A stretch of 64,000 nucleotides of DNA from NCBI GenBank assembly GCA_029531795.1, contig JAPEIS010000001.1:2542001-2606000 (forward strand), read 5' to 3'. A model generated the notes under the pieces. The model was given only the letters and a program-made list of their open reading frames with translations. It was not told where the DNA came from and did no database searches. The translations under genes and the position numbers were made by a program. Positions 24,683-36,376 of this stretch are shown one piece after another (position 1 is the stretch's first letter; each line of letters opens with the position of its first letter). Source of the DNA: Sclerotinia nivalis. Taxonomy: Eukaryota; Ascomycota; Leotiomycetes; Helotiales; Sclerotiniaceae.

Positions 24683-26648
24683 ATGCCAAAATCCGAGAAA
24701 CACGTGGAGTGGCTCAACAATTATTTCGAGAAGCACAATATCGAAGGAGGTCTCCGGGAAACGAGCCGAGAGATTGCAAATAAATGCAACAAAGAACTTG
24801 GTACGGCGAAGTCCATGAGGGGACCTAAAAATAGGTTGATAATGATCGATGGCGTTTACGCGCAAACCGTGGGACGGTGAGATTTGCCTTAGTTCTTACA
24901 GTCGTTTTAAATTGAGGGCGATAGCTAATAGTACATGCAGACACATGAAGGAACTCAAACAGAAAGCGCTTGGACGGCCACGATCCATACGTCGCAGCAA
25001 AGAGGCTATAAGTAGGATAGAAGCAGTGCGTGCAAAGAGAACCCCGGTATGGCCAGGTGACAGAATGCTTTTGGCTAAGTTGAACAACTCAACACCTGAT
25101 AACATCATGAATTATTGTGAAGAAAAAGCCAGGCGAGAAGCCAAGAACGCGAGGAAAGCCGGTGGGCAGGTGTTAAAAGACTGGGAGGCCGAGAAAAAAG
25201 CAAGGAAAAGCTCCAACAAATATGCCGCCAAGATGTGGGCGGAATACAAAAAGCCAGGCAATAACGACGAGTATTTGCGAAAGTTGGAAAATGGCTTGAT
25301 CAGCCTCGAGACAGGCGAAACTATCAACGGAGACTCAAGCCAGCACCGAGGTTCAGCGTTAAACCCGGCTAATGGGTACATCCAAAGCATACCTGACATT
25401 GTCCATGCCCCCAAAGGTATCGGTAAAGCTGGTGACGAAGGTACCAAAGGAGGTGCTGCCAATAATGCTTATACGATGGGACACGTCATGGAAAACGAGG
25501 TTGATTATCAAAGATATGACACCATGGCTGGTTCATCTCAGTATCTCATCCACAAGTGGGGGCTTTCTCGATCCGAGGACGAGGTTGAGCATGATGTTAA
25601 CCAGAGATTGAGCCTTACTAATAGCAGTCTCGAAAGTTTCGACTCGCAGATGGCCTACAAATTCAGCAAATACCCGGCCTTCAAAGATGACAGATTTGGC
25701 GGATCAAAGCCAAGACCAACTCTTTCAGAGTATGAAAGCTTCGATTTGCAGACCATGTCACAGCATGGTAGACCTATGCCGGCATCCATGCAACCATCCA
25801 GCCATGAAACTTGCACAAGCACAGCTGCCGTCTTCGAGGAACAAGACAAGAGAGCAAACCATGTAGGCCCTCGAGTTCAGGAAGACTGGTACGAATATCC
25901 GGACCCGAGCCGAACGACGTCTACTGCACCATGGAAGAAGAGGAAAGAAGGTCTTCTTGAGGAAGAAACGGTCGACGTCAGACAATTGAAGAGACAACGC
26001 CAGCTTGAGGCGCGACTCGAGTCAGAACAACAATTTGTGTCTGAACAACGATTCCAGCCTCAAAGCCAGTACAATGGGCTCGACGTTGGAGAAGGTGGTG
26101 TCGATGAGGAACTCGAACCAGAACTGGAAGTTGGGTTTGACTTCAGCGGTGTCGCCATTGGAGAATATAAATGGCACAAATATGATTGGCACGAAGGTGA
26201 CGTGCAAAGGAATATTGCATTCGATGTGGAATATCACAATCATGGCAGTTCCGATCAAGGAAAAAAAGACGGCACCTCGAATGGTAACGCTCATGCAGAA
26301 GGCAGGCTTGAAACTGGACCCGTCGCCAGCACAGAGCATCTGAGACTGGTCAACACAAATCGTTTGCCTGTTGACATGCCTGAAAATGCGATTGTCATCC
26401 CGGGAGGTGGCGAGGAAGACGAAGCTGCTATGATAACCCGAAGCATCGGTAATCGAGCCAGCGTCGTCGGGGAACAAGCTACCAACGAGGCAGATGTGCC
26501 TGGCTATTTCCACGAAACATCGAGTCACGAGGGACATACTAATGCCTGGTATTGCCAAGGAACAGCTCGCACATCCGAAACAGCAGTTGACAGCCCTTGG
26601 CAATCTGGCCACCATTTTGATGGGCATTTTGCCAACATATCCAACTAG
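24683..26648 (+). CDS. Homeodomain-like paralog, tandem copy 2, degenerate recognition helix
   Basis: Two exons, 24683-24876 and 24941-26648, encode 633 residues. It repeats the architecture of the upstream gene: MPKSEKHVEWLNNYFEKH, then TSREIANKCN, the first intron at the same VGR/HM junction and the same phase, and a later MWAEYKK...DEYLRKLENG motif with L-I-S-L-E-T-G. The homeodomain-equivalent stretch ends DNIMNYCEEKARREAK, so the WF pair of helix 3 is replaced by YC. The rest is disordered, Glu/His/Gly-rich, with a basic WKKRKEG patch. Divergence suggests altered or lost DNA binding, perhaps a dimerisation partner; that is inference. Confidence 0.72.
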
Positions 26649-28661
26649 CGGCTTCAAAAAAGCCTCGGGCCTCTATTTCCAAGAAATGATATCAACCTAG
26701 ACAAAGTCTTCGACTTCGCTGCATACACAGCAAGCATAATAATCCATCTTTTCAATTACATTAGCATGCCCAACAGGAATCATTTTCATTGTACCTAGTA
26801 CCCCCGCCCAGCTCCATAACAGCCAGTTGTCATTGGCGGACCCCACAACCTTGACCTGGCTTTCTTAACCACTGTGTCTCTACGAAAGTTACAAAATCAG
26901 TCTTAAAAGCTTAGTCGGAGATTTTCTATTCAACATTAGATGCAATCCGAAGTCAACACCCTTTGACAGAGATTCTAATATTTGCTGTCACAGCCGTCTG
27001 TTCCGTGGTATTTCCAATTTCTAGCCTGGATACATAGCAATGGATCTAATAGCGCAGGTAGATCTGAGAGAATTAAAGATGGTCTCGAGATTCCCTCCAA
27101 TGGTCGCATCATGAGCACAGATCGACCTCCAAATCGCAGTGAGTTCCACGCTGAAGGAGACGAGAGTCAAAATCCAGAAACCATCGCAAAGGTTCTTTCG
27201 ACTTTTCTGGCGCGGTTTCAAAGACTTTCCAGATTGCCAATGCCTTCAGTTTTGGCCGATCCTGACAGATCTGTCATGGGCGCAGTCATAGATCCTGCCC
27301 ATATTTCCTAATGTATCCCATAGCTCTGCTATGTGTTTTCCTATCTGTGGTGTTTTTGCATGTTCTGCTTCCAAGTTTAATTGTCGCTGATTTTTTGAAC
27401 CCCTCTCTTATGTATTCGGCGGACGGTGAGGCGTGCTGACGGCGTGATAAAGCTTCGCTCGTCGTTTTTCGTGGTGGAGATGGCATTCAAGCCCAAGAAA
27501 CCGGTAAGGTAGTAGGAACCGCAGTCTTCTTTCTCCAGAGTTCTCGAGGTCAGATCCAGGAGATGGTGCCACGGAAAGAGGTAATTCGTCGCACAATGCC
27601 TTGTTTGTCATTCTTTATGGTGAAGATGGCCCTTTGAGGTCTGGAACAACCACTTTATGTATCTAAAAAAAGAACAAAGGTCGTTATAACAAAGAAAGTA
27701 TGAACATAAATAGCTTCAAATATATTCTGAAGCTTTTGTTGAATTTAATGAGTATTATTTATCAAGTGTTTTAATTTCGTTGTAATCAAACAGAGAACTG
27801 TATCGCATCTACGGTGAGAGTTATCGGATCCGATTCTGCCTTAGGCAAAGTATTAAACTGATAAAAGTTCAGCCGTGTTATAGAATACTACCTATTTACA
27901 ACTACTATCTACTATATATACCGGTAGTAGATACTTGAAGTTAGATCTCAGCAATTATAATAGCTCTATATTATATTTATTTATTGAATTATAATTTTTA
28001 TTTACTGTTTACTTTGTATGATTATAGTTAAAGAATATATAAAGAAATTACTATGATCAAGACTAAGTAGTCGAATTTACTTTTGTGAATTATCTAGTAT
28101 TCTCTAATCTTACAATCAAAAGAGTATGGAGATAAAAGATTCCTATTATAAGCTTCGGAGCTAGACTTTTAAAGAGAAGTCTCTCTCGCTCGACACTAAT
28201 TAAGATCTCATTGGGTCTAGTCTTTATACTCTGCGCAAGCTTTCTTTCAGAAACTTGAACATGACAAAGCCTATCAGGAATATTTATTAGTATAACATTA
28301 ACAAACGTTTGAGTCTATGATATTCATCTCTGTTACAGAACTATGAATGGTCATGTGGATGTCACGGAAGTCGAGTCTACGAATAGCTTCATATCACTGG
28401 CAGCGGAATAGAAGTCTTAATATCGAGGCTCTTCGCCATTTGGAGTCTCTTTTAGGACTGTTATTAGATCCTAGCAGTATGACAATCATCTCTCATTGCA
28501 GCAGTCTCGAACCATCTATTATTTTCAATGTTTCGAATTTATCTTGAGAATTGCAAATCATACTTCTCACGGATACTATGCCAATCAGTGTTCAGGGTTG
28601 AGCATTTGGTGACCATCGTCTGAAGTATATGTGATGGTATCTAATCCGTTATTTTGCAAGT
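26649..28661. other. Intergenic with AT-rich island
   Basis: A 109-codon frame at 26982-27311 resembles no family. From about 27660 to 28340 the sequence becomes markedly AT-rich (for example around 27900-28060) with no open frames, unlike the flanks. It could be a decayed repeat. I saw no terminal repeats that would name it. Confidence 0.55.
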
Positions 28662-30490
28662 CTACACTTCTTCCTTCGTCTCCTTGGCAACTCCTAGCTT
28701 CTTTAACATTCCAATCTTTCCGATATTTCTGAGTCCAATGATAGTCATAGCTAAGGATGCCGCCATACAGCCCACGCAGAACCATTCCACAGCCCTTAGT
28801 CCTGCCAAAAATGCTTGCATCTGAGCCTTCCCCTCCTTTAACTCTTTTGACTGTACAGACTGCTGGATTGCTGACGTGATAGGCAGTGGCATGGCTCGTC
28901 CGATGGCCGCCATAGTTTGAAACATGGCTCCTGCTACCGATTGATCCTTTCGAGGAAGTGACTGAGTTGTAAAGAGACCGAGACATGGGTAAACTGTATC
29001 AGCACCGAATGCCGCAAGTGCCATTGCTGGTAAACCAAAAGCGAAGTATGATGTACTTGGAGGTATTGATACGGCAAACAGAAGATTTGCAATCATCGCC
29101 GAGCCAAGCCCAAAACTGAGAATGTAATTACCATTGATTCGAGCGAGTAAGTACCCAGATCCGAAAGTTGTAAGAACTATAGAGCTGTCAGAAATATTTC
29201 TCGAAGTAAGATCCGGTCAACATACTACCAACCACACCCAGTGGAATGTACCGAAGAGCGGTTTGTAAAGGATCAAGAAGCCGGAAATCTTGGTAGCTAT
29301 ATTCAAATTAGCCATCATATTGCGGAATTGGATTGAAGACATACTAGTAAGTAGTATAGAGGCAAAAATTTGTAAAACCAGCCGAGAATAAAGTGATAAT
29401 GACCATGGCAATGGAGAACTGCTTATGATGAAACGTCGATACTCTCATCAATGGTTCTTTTGCTGTCCTTGTCTCGCGATAGTGTTCCCATAGAACAAAT
29501 CCTATTAGTAAACACCCAGAGATAACTATGATGGCAATAACCGAGGCCGCCCGCCACCCAGAAGATCCTCCTTCTGATAAGCCTACGAGTAATAAGAGTA
29601 GACCTGCAGTGAATAGAAAAGCACCAATCCAATCGACACCCGAGGCACGTACTGTATCTTCCTGGTTGCCTCTAGCTGGTTCCTTTGGAACCACAAATAT
29701 TGCGCTTACGGCAATAGTAAGAGAAGCACCAGCTATCACGAAGAAGACGACTTTCCAACTCGCCCATTGAGAGATGATCCCACCCTGAATAATGTATCAG
29801 AATTACAAGTGAATGCTGGAAAAGAAAGGGTGACATACCATGAGATTTCCAAGAACTTGGCCCATTGGGGCGCCCCCAGAATAGAATGCGAAGCTGTAGT
29901 TTTTCACTCGTCCAGGTGGAATGGTATGTCCTATGATACCAATAGCTGTAGGGATAGTGACAGCAGAGGCGAGTCCGTGCAATGCCCGCATTACGTATAA
30001 ACAAACCTCAACAGGAGAAAAAGCCGTCGCAATACAAGTAGCAGCCGTGAAAGCTGCACCTAGGATAAACAATAACTTCCTTCCATACACATCTCCCAGT
30101 TTTCCCCAAAGAAGTAGGAATGAGCCAGACGTCAACGCATAAGAAGATAGCACCCATTGCTGCCGAGCTTGAGGGATGTCAAGATCCCGAGAGATTTCAG
30201 GTAAGATGATAATGACTGCCTGGGCCGCGATTGTCTGAGGAGGATATATCAGACTTCCACCCAAAATTCACGGAGTTGGCACTTACAACAAGAAACGTCG
30301 CACCCGTTAAAACGATAACCATAGGGGCTACTTGTCGTATTGTCACCTCCTTTTCCGAAAATCGCGTCTCAACCTTCACAACTGCCGCTTCAATTGCCGT
30401 CTCCTCCAGTATACCCTTCTCAAGCACAACATTCTCGATGGAGATCCTCTGTAGCTCATCGTCATTCTTCTGTGATACACTTCGCGCCAT
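28662..30490 (-). CDS. MFS drug:H+ antiporter, DHA2/Atr1-like
   Basis: Five exons: 30490-30287, 30234-29839, 29784-29345, 29296-29226 and 29176-28662, giving 541 residues. A charged cytosolic N-terminus of about 55 residues precedes the first helix. MFS motif A is present as GKLGDVYGRK between helices 2 and 3, and VMRALHGLASAVTIPTAIGI fits the helix 4-5 region. Later helices include LLLLLVGLSEGG, FTNFCLYTTYYYQ and FGLPAMALAAFGAD. The layout matches DHA2-type exporters such as yeast Atr1. Substrate unknown; toxin or drug export at the plasma membrane is likely. It is transcribed divergently from a folylpolyglutamate synthase, with 587 bp between starts. Confidence 0.88.
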
Positions 30491-31077
30491 ATCTCATACA
30501 CAATGAGTAGGTATCCTGCAAAGTAGTTGTGATGATAAGTTGCATTGTAAATGCACATCTACCTTGCCCTTGCAAGCACACCACCACCCCGAACACCATC
30601 CCGATCCCCACTTTTGCGCTGCATCTAATCTAGGCTAAAGATTGCTCCTGCAGAGAGCTTTTTTCCTATCATGGAAATTGTTGCAGCAAAGAGCAGCGGA
30701 AACATAATACGCGTTGATAGCCTTGCCTTCTCATTCAAAATTGTCAATCTTTTGCTTACTGTTGAAGATCATTGATAGAGCAATACGTTTGTCGTGAAAT
30801 GCGACAATTAGACAAAAATTCCATGATAATGGAAGAATGTCAAAGGTTTTGTTGAAGATTATGCGCCGCTTTAGTATTACCGATTACCGGTGGATGACAA
30901 AGCAAGATACATGTTTCGATCCGAGGAATTTGTGTCTTCAAACTGTAGACATGAACTTTTATATAACATGTAATGTGGTCTTCTTTCCATAGATCGCCTT
31001 TTCGATCTCTAAAAAGTATCTCTATCAATTGCCGTTTCAATAAATGCGCTCCAGATTCACGAAAGTTTATTGCCACA
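30491..31077. promoter_or_regulatory. Shared divergent upstream region
   Basis: The 587 bp between the start codons of the MFS gene (minus) and the folylpolyglutamate synthase (plus). I recognise no specific operator. Confidence 0.5.
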
Positions 31078-32732
31078 ATGGCAGAAAGGACCTACGATGT
31101 TCGTTTTGTCAAAACATTGCTACACACCTGAATTCTTCTCACCATCATTTAGGATGCAATCAATGCCTTGAATACACTTCAAACACCATACGAAGTTCTC
31201 AAGAAGCGATGGGAGGCCAGGATCAAACTCGATGAAGGAGCAAATCAGGAAATGAGACAGCATCTGACTCGAATTGGATATACCGTATTTTTCAACCTCT
31301 GTTCCTGCCTTTTCGTTGCTAACTCACGTCCAGCAAGATGACCTCAGGCGATTGAACGTTGTCCACGTCGCTGGCACCAAAGGGAAAGGGTCTACGTGCG
31401 CTTACGTTGACTCGATATTGAACCGTTATAGAAAGTCACATGATTTCCCGAAAAAGGTTGGACTTTTCACATCACCCCATCTCATCGCTGTCCGCGAAAG
31501 AATCCGGATCAATTCAGCACCCATATCCGCTCCTCTATTTGCGAAATACTTCTTTGAGGTTTGGGATCGTCTGGAAGCAGCTGCAGCTTCTTCGAGTGAG
31601 CCGTTCGAGAAGCCAGTTTATTTCAGGTACCTGAATTTGATGTCTTATCACGTTTTCCTCCAAGAGGGCGTCGATGCTGCAATCTATGAGGTTGGAGTTG
31701 GTGGCGAGTATGATTCAACAAATATCGTGGATCGACCGGCGGTGACGGGTATCTCATCGCTAGGAATTGACCATGTGTTTACACTAGGAGAAACAATTGA
31801 TAAAATCGCATGGCACAAAGCTGGAATTCAGAAGGCGGGAGTCCCATCATTTACAGTGAAACAAAAGCCAGAAGCAATGAAAGTAGTAGATGAGAGGGCT
31901 GTAGAGAAAGGAGTGGAGACTCTCAGGATAGTCAATTTAGACCCAAGACTAACAACAGTGAAAATAAAACCTGCTGCAGATTTTCAGAGAGGAAACGCAA
32001 GTCTTGCCATATGTTTAGCTGAAACGGTTCTGAAAAAATTGAATCCCAAGTTCAGCACATCCGCGGATTCTCTACCACAAGAATTCGTAGATGCTTTAGA
32101 GCAAGTTGTCTGGCGTGGGAGATGCGAAACAAAGGTCGATGGAAACATCACCTGGTATTTGGACGGAGCACATACCGCTGATAGTATTGTGGTCGCAGCG
32201 AAATGGTTTGGTGATGAGGTAGCAAAGAAGTAAGTTTTAACTACCTAACCTTGAGCTCACATTTCTAATCAGCTCTAGAAATGGTCCTCGAGTTTTGATT
32301 TTCAACCAACAAGGCCATCGTGAAGCGATAGGATTACTTGAGGGTCTTCACAGCGCAACTAAAGAAACCGTCAAATTCGATCATGTCATATTTTGCACAA
32401 CTTCAATCCAGAAAGAAAATGCATCCAAAAAAGGTAATAGTGCATCACCAACACCAACCGAATATCTACTGACTCCACCAGATTTCGTCAATCTCTCCTA
32501 CGATCCCAAATCAATATCTGAACTCACGATGCAGAAAGCCTTCGCAGAAAAATGGCGCTCGTTGGATTCTAGCCCTGACACCGATGTACAGGTTCTCCCA
32601 AGTGTAGAAGATGCGTTTGAATACGTCCGGAGTTTGTCCACGGATGATGCGCATGCTCAAGCTTTAATTACTGGAAGTGTGCATTTGGTTGGCAGAGCAT
32701 TGGGAAGTTTGGAATCGGTGGATGCATTGTAG
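31078..32732 (+). CDS. Folylpolyglutamate synthase, copy 1 (no leader)
   Basis: Adds glutamates to tetrahydrofolates, retaining them in the cell for methionine and nucleotide synthesis. Four exons, 31078-31098, 31153-31284, 31334-32229 and 32273-32732, give 502 residues. The 21-nt first exon uses an unusual GTTCGT donor. Family marks are RTYDDAINALNTLQTPYE, the P-loop VAGTKGKGST at about 63-72, TSPHLIAVRERIRI, GVGGEYDSTNI, LGIDHVFTLGETIDKIAWHK and WYLDGAHTADS, with the C-terminal Mur ligase-like domain ending ALITGSVHLVGRALG. The N-terminus lacks a targeting leader, so it is probably cytosolic. A second copy lies convergently 401 bp away. Confidence 0.9.
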
Positions 32733-33133
32733 AGGATTAGAGGTTGTAACATAAAGAAGGGTGGTGGCGAAAGAAGCGCCAGTATCTCAACGTCAAATCT
32801 AAAAAGAAGGATGCAGGGTATGGGGCGCGAAATACCCTGAGGTTCACGATTATATGTGTATGATATTATTGTTCAACCAATATAATATTTAGAAGATATT
32901 CTAATTTTTGGGGTATACGCTCTCCAGGATTACATATAGTTCGCTTTCTCCTCTTGAATCATACGTTCCAGTATTCAAATCCACATCGAATATTATACCA
33001 GGTACTTCGATGAATCTATCAACAACGTCACTTTAATTGAAACATGTAGGAACCACAAAATTCCCACGATAAGCGCAGTTCCTGTATTTTCTATATCAAT
33101 AACGGGTATCGAACAAACTCCAGCCCTATTCCA
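32733..33133. other. Convergent 3' region between two folylpolyglutamate synthases
   Basis: 401 bp holding the 3' ends of both genes, AT-rich around 32850-33000. No gene. Confidence 0.6.
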
Positions 33134-34801
33134 CTATTGAGAGAGCTTCTGAACTTCTCCCTCTTTCTTACTCTGATATTCAAGAACTTTCATGAGGCCA
33201 CCGACGAGGTGCAGACTTCCAGTTACCAGAACAAAGAAACGTTCCTCATCTTCGGATACCCTATGCACAAGCTCTACCGCTTCTTCAATACTCGCATACT
33301 CCATACACATTGGACTACGATCCAAGCTTGAGTATAATTTGGACGCCGACTCCTGTTGGCTGAGATCAATGATCCCTTTATCAACTCCTTCGCTCTTGAA
33401 GGGTATATTGGTGCAAAAGGCAGCGAAGTCGAAAGCTCTGAAAGAAATATGAATGTTTTCAAGTAATGTCCGAATGAGTATTCCAGGATCGCGGTCTTGT
33501 TGATTGAAAATTAGCATGCTTTTCGTGGGGGAATCTCCTTCCGCGGCGGCTTGGTTGAGCTTCGAAGCGTACCAATGGCCAGTCTCCTTGATACTGTCCA
33601 CTGTGTGCGCACCATCGATGAACCATGTGATATTGCCAGTGACCACAACTTCACATCTACCAGCCCATTTAGCTGTCTTTATCCCTTCCAATATTTGACC
33701 TGGGATGGGTTGTTCAAGAGTGAATAGTCCAGAAGGGGTAGGCACGTCTTGGATACATAGATCTTGTAAATGTGAAGCTGCAACAGCCATTGCCAGACTC
33801 GCATTATCCTTCTGGAAATCCCCCTCTGTGCCTAATTCAATGGTTCCATTGTCAAACCCGGAATGTCTATTCACGACCTCCAATTTGACACCAATTTCCT
33901 TGGCGCGGTTTTCTAGAACAGACTGTGCTGCTTGAAGCTGCGGAGAGGTGAAACACGGGATGTTTTTCTTCATAATGCCAGCCTTGTGCCAAGCTATCTT
34001 ATCAATTGTGTCTCCCAGCATTCCAACATGGTCGATGCCGAGTTTCGTGATCGCGGTGGTAGTAACTGCTTCAGCAGGCAGTATATTCGTGCTATCATAT
34101 TCTCCTCCAATACCACATTCCATGATGGCGGTTTCCACACTTTCCTCCATGAATGTATGTAGTGCCATGATAGTGAGATATCGAAAATATCCTGGCTTGG
34201 TGTCCGAGGACGTAGGATTCGAATGCGGGGTAGTAGATACGGAAGAAGCATCAGAAAACCGATCCCAGAGCTCAAAGAAATACCGCGCAAATAGAGGTTC
34301 TGATATTGGTGAGCCATCTATCCTTATTCGTTCGCGTACTGTCATTAGATGTGGTGAGGTATATAGCCCAATCTTCCCTAGACCCTTCCTTTTCGTATCC
34401 CCTGGTACAACAACTCCAACGTCACTTTCTTCGCACCGATACTGTCGCAGAATATTATCTATCATAGCACACACACTACCCTTCCCTTTTGTTCCAGCTA
34501 CGTGTATACATTTTAATCCGCGCCTTGAGAAATCTCCAGTCTCGTACCCCGCCTTGCGCGTCCATTCTAGCATTTCTGGTATAGCATACATATTCATATC
34601 TTTCGAGGTCTTCGATATGGAGGAAACAATTGTTCGATTGGATTGTAAGGCATCTAACAGTGCTATCGCATCCTCGTAGCTACGCCCTTTGGAGGCCATT
34701 CTGCTTGAGAACCGAATGTGATGTTGGAAACTGCGAGCACGCAGGAAAGGTTCAGCTGCTACGTTTCGGAGCAAACGAGGAAACATGAGCGACATTGACA
34801 T
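33134..34801 (-). CDS. met7: Folylpolyglutamate synthase, copy 2, with mitochondrial-type leader
   Basis: Single exon, 555 residues. The first 34 residues (MSMSLMFPRLLRN, AEPFLRARSFQHHIRFSSR) are rich in Arg and Ser with one acidic residue, typical of a mitochondrial presequence. A second Met at residue 35 (MASKGRSYEDA, start at 34699) would give a cytosolic form, as known for FPGS in other eukaryotes. Motifs include VAGTKGKGSV at 102-110, LYTSPHLMTVRERIRI, CGIGGEYDSTNI, KLGIDHVGMLGDTIDKIAWH, WFIDGAHTVDS and VTGSLHLVGG. It is the better match for the conserved housekeeping FPGS (yeast Met7). It lacks introns while copy 1 has three. Confidence 0.92.
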   Translation of the reverse strand: MSMSLMFPRLLRNVAAEPFLRARSFQHHIRFSSRMASKGRSYEDAIALLDALQSNRTIVSSISKTSKDMNMYAIPEMLEWTRKAGYETGDFSRRGLKCIHVAGTKGKGSVCAMIDNILRQYRCEESDVGVVVPGDTKRKGLGKIGLYTSPHLMTVRERIRIDGSPISEPLFARYFFELWDRFSDASSVSTTPHSNPTSSDTKPGYFRYLTIMALHTFMEESVETAIMECGIGGEYDSTNILPAEAVTTTAITKLGIDHVGMLGDTIDKIAWHKAGIMKKNIPCFTSPQLQAAQSVLENRAKEIGVKLEVVNRHSGFDNGTIELGTEGDFQKDNASLAMAVAASHLQDLCIQDVPTPSGLFTLEQPIPGQILEGIKTAKWAGRCEVVVTGNITWFIDGAHTVDSIKETGHWYASKLNQAAAEGDSPTKSMLIFNQQDRDPGILIRTLLENIHISFRAFDFAAFCTNIPFKSEGVDKGIIDLSQQESASKLYSSLDRSPMCMEYASIEEAVELVHRVSEDEERFFVLVTGSLHLVGGLMKVLEYQSKKEGEVQKLSQ

Positions 34802-35875
34802 TTGAGCATTTGTGTGGTGAAATATTCCGGAGGCATATTATAGTATTTTACCTGTCTGCATCTGTTCTCAATTGATCATTGCATCTGTTCGTTACTTGGT
34901 CGTGTACTTGGAGGGGTATGGAATTGTAGATGTTTCACCGCTTTGGGCAGAAATAATTACGAAGCAGTATCAATAACACAAAAATAAGAACCGGAAAGTG
35001 GTCTTATTCCCAGTTGATGTATGTCTTAGTTTTTCCAATTTTGGGGATTGATGAACACTTTTTCTCTTGGACCGATTTTCAGACATGCAACATAGAAAGT
35101 CTAGGGTGCACCGCTCCCTGGCAGAATCCTTATGATCCTACTTCGAGGATTCCTTACTGTGTACAAATAATTTGATGATGACGGGACATCTCATTTAATT
35201 TGCTGGCCATGGAAGGAAGGAAAAGGCTTCTATTACATTGTGAAACTGTACACTGGTCAAATAATTTCCGAAACCTCCCATATACGTGGGAACCCGCTCG
35301 TCTCTCACGATCACTATTATGACCTTATGACCGCAATTTGTCAAGCTGCCTTTGTGGCAAGCATATATACAACAATGATACTGCTTCTACAATTTGACGC
35401 CTTTAACATTATCCACAATTCCTCATCATTATCATCACATAGATCTGATGTCAATTCTGCCTCCTCACTGCTAGTGAATTCCGGGCTAGTATCGATCTTC
35501 TTTTTGTTCCCAGCTTTTTCAATGACACTAGGTTGTTCCTTTTGCAATCTCTTTAGTTTTCCTTTATTACCATCTTTTTTACCACTATTCATATAGTTAG
35601 TATATATTGAGACTTGATGTATTAAAATCCATGATTAAACCATGGTAGAAAGCTGAGCAAAAAGCCAGTGTGTAAATGGGGTATTAATAGAAACTTACAC
35701 GCTCTCCAATTTCTCCAAAATTTCCCTATTTTGCTCTGACAAAATCTATAAGGCCTTCCCCATGACTTCGGTTCGTGCTCGTATTGTATTAAAAGCTATT
35801 CTATGAATACCGTATGGAAAACTTGGCCATTGTATAGATGTGGTCAAATGTTGATGGTGATGAGGGCAAGGGGTG
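34802..35875. other. Intergenic, with a short Lys/Glu-rich minus-strand frame
   Basis: A minus-strand frame at 35341-35592 (83 codons, lysine-rich start MNSGKKDGNKGKLKRLQKEQ) contains a DLCDDNDEE string whose DNA shares a 17-nt identity with the decayed gene to the right (near 36320). It may be a distant piece of that gene. Nothing else is supported. Confidence 0.4.
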
Positions 35876-36376
35876 CTACTGCGCGATCTGTATATGAAAT
35901 ATGTTGACCAGGCTCATCATATAGCTATCTTTAGATTTGTCGCAAGCAAAGCCTTTATGCTTGCCGAACCACATAATAGTCTTGCCAGGAGGGGGTTCGA
36001 CCCATTCTTTTGGACCCAAACTTGCTTCCGATCGTATAAAAGTTCGATGTCTTTGATCTAATGGAATATTACCAGTCTTGGTTTGGATAGTATAGATTGG
36101 ACACACACATTTTTCGAAGCAGAATCTGGGTTCTCTAGATACTTGTCCACAATCCATTCTACATGAGAATAGACAATTCGGCATATTTCATCCCTTGTCA
36201 TGTTCCGAACCACATTACTTCATCTCCAGGATTTGGATCTTCATCTTCCTCCTCATCTTCCTCCTCAGTGTTGTTGATTTCCTGAGCTATTGCGTCATCC
36301 TTGTCGTTGCCGTGGGCGAGTTCATCATTATCATCACAAGTACGCATCTCGGGATTGTGATAAAAAAGCTGGGATA
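35876..36376 (-). pseudogene. Decayed gene with two MWFG motifs
   Basis: Several minus-strand frames look coding but do not join cleanly. From 36376: SQLFYHNPEMRTCDDNDE, an acidic run, then PNPGDEVMWFGT and a stop at 36198. Overlapping in another frame from 36201: MTRDEICRIVYSHVEWIVDK ending at 36058. From about 36184 a third frame reads PPPGKTIMWFGKHKGFACDK and stops at 35876. The two MWFG segments look like copies of one motif resembling the FGKYKG pattern of nuclease-associated DUF3820-like domains; that link is weak. A frameshifted or heavily spliced gene would both fit. Confidence 0.4.

Noticed and set aside
26982..27311. 109-codon frame downstream of the homeodomain-like pair
   Set aside because: No similarity to the neighbouring family or to anything known; composition is mixed and no intron partner was found.
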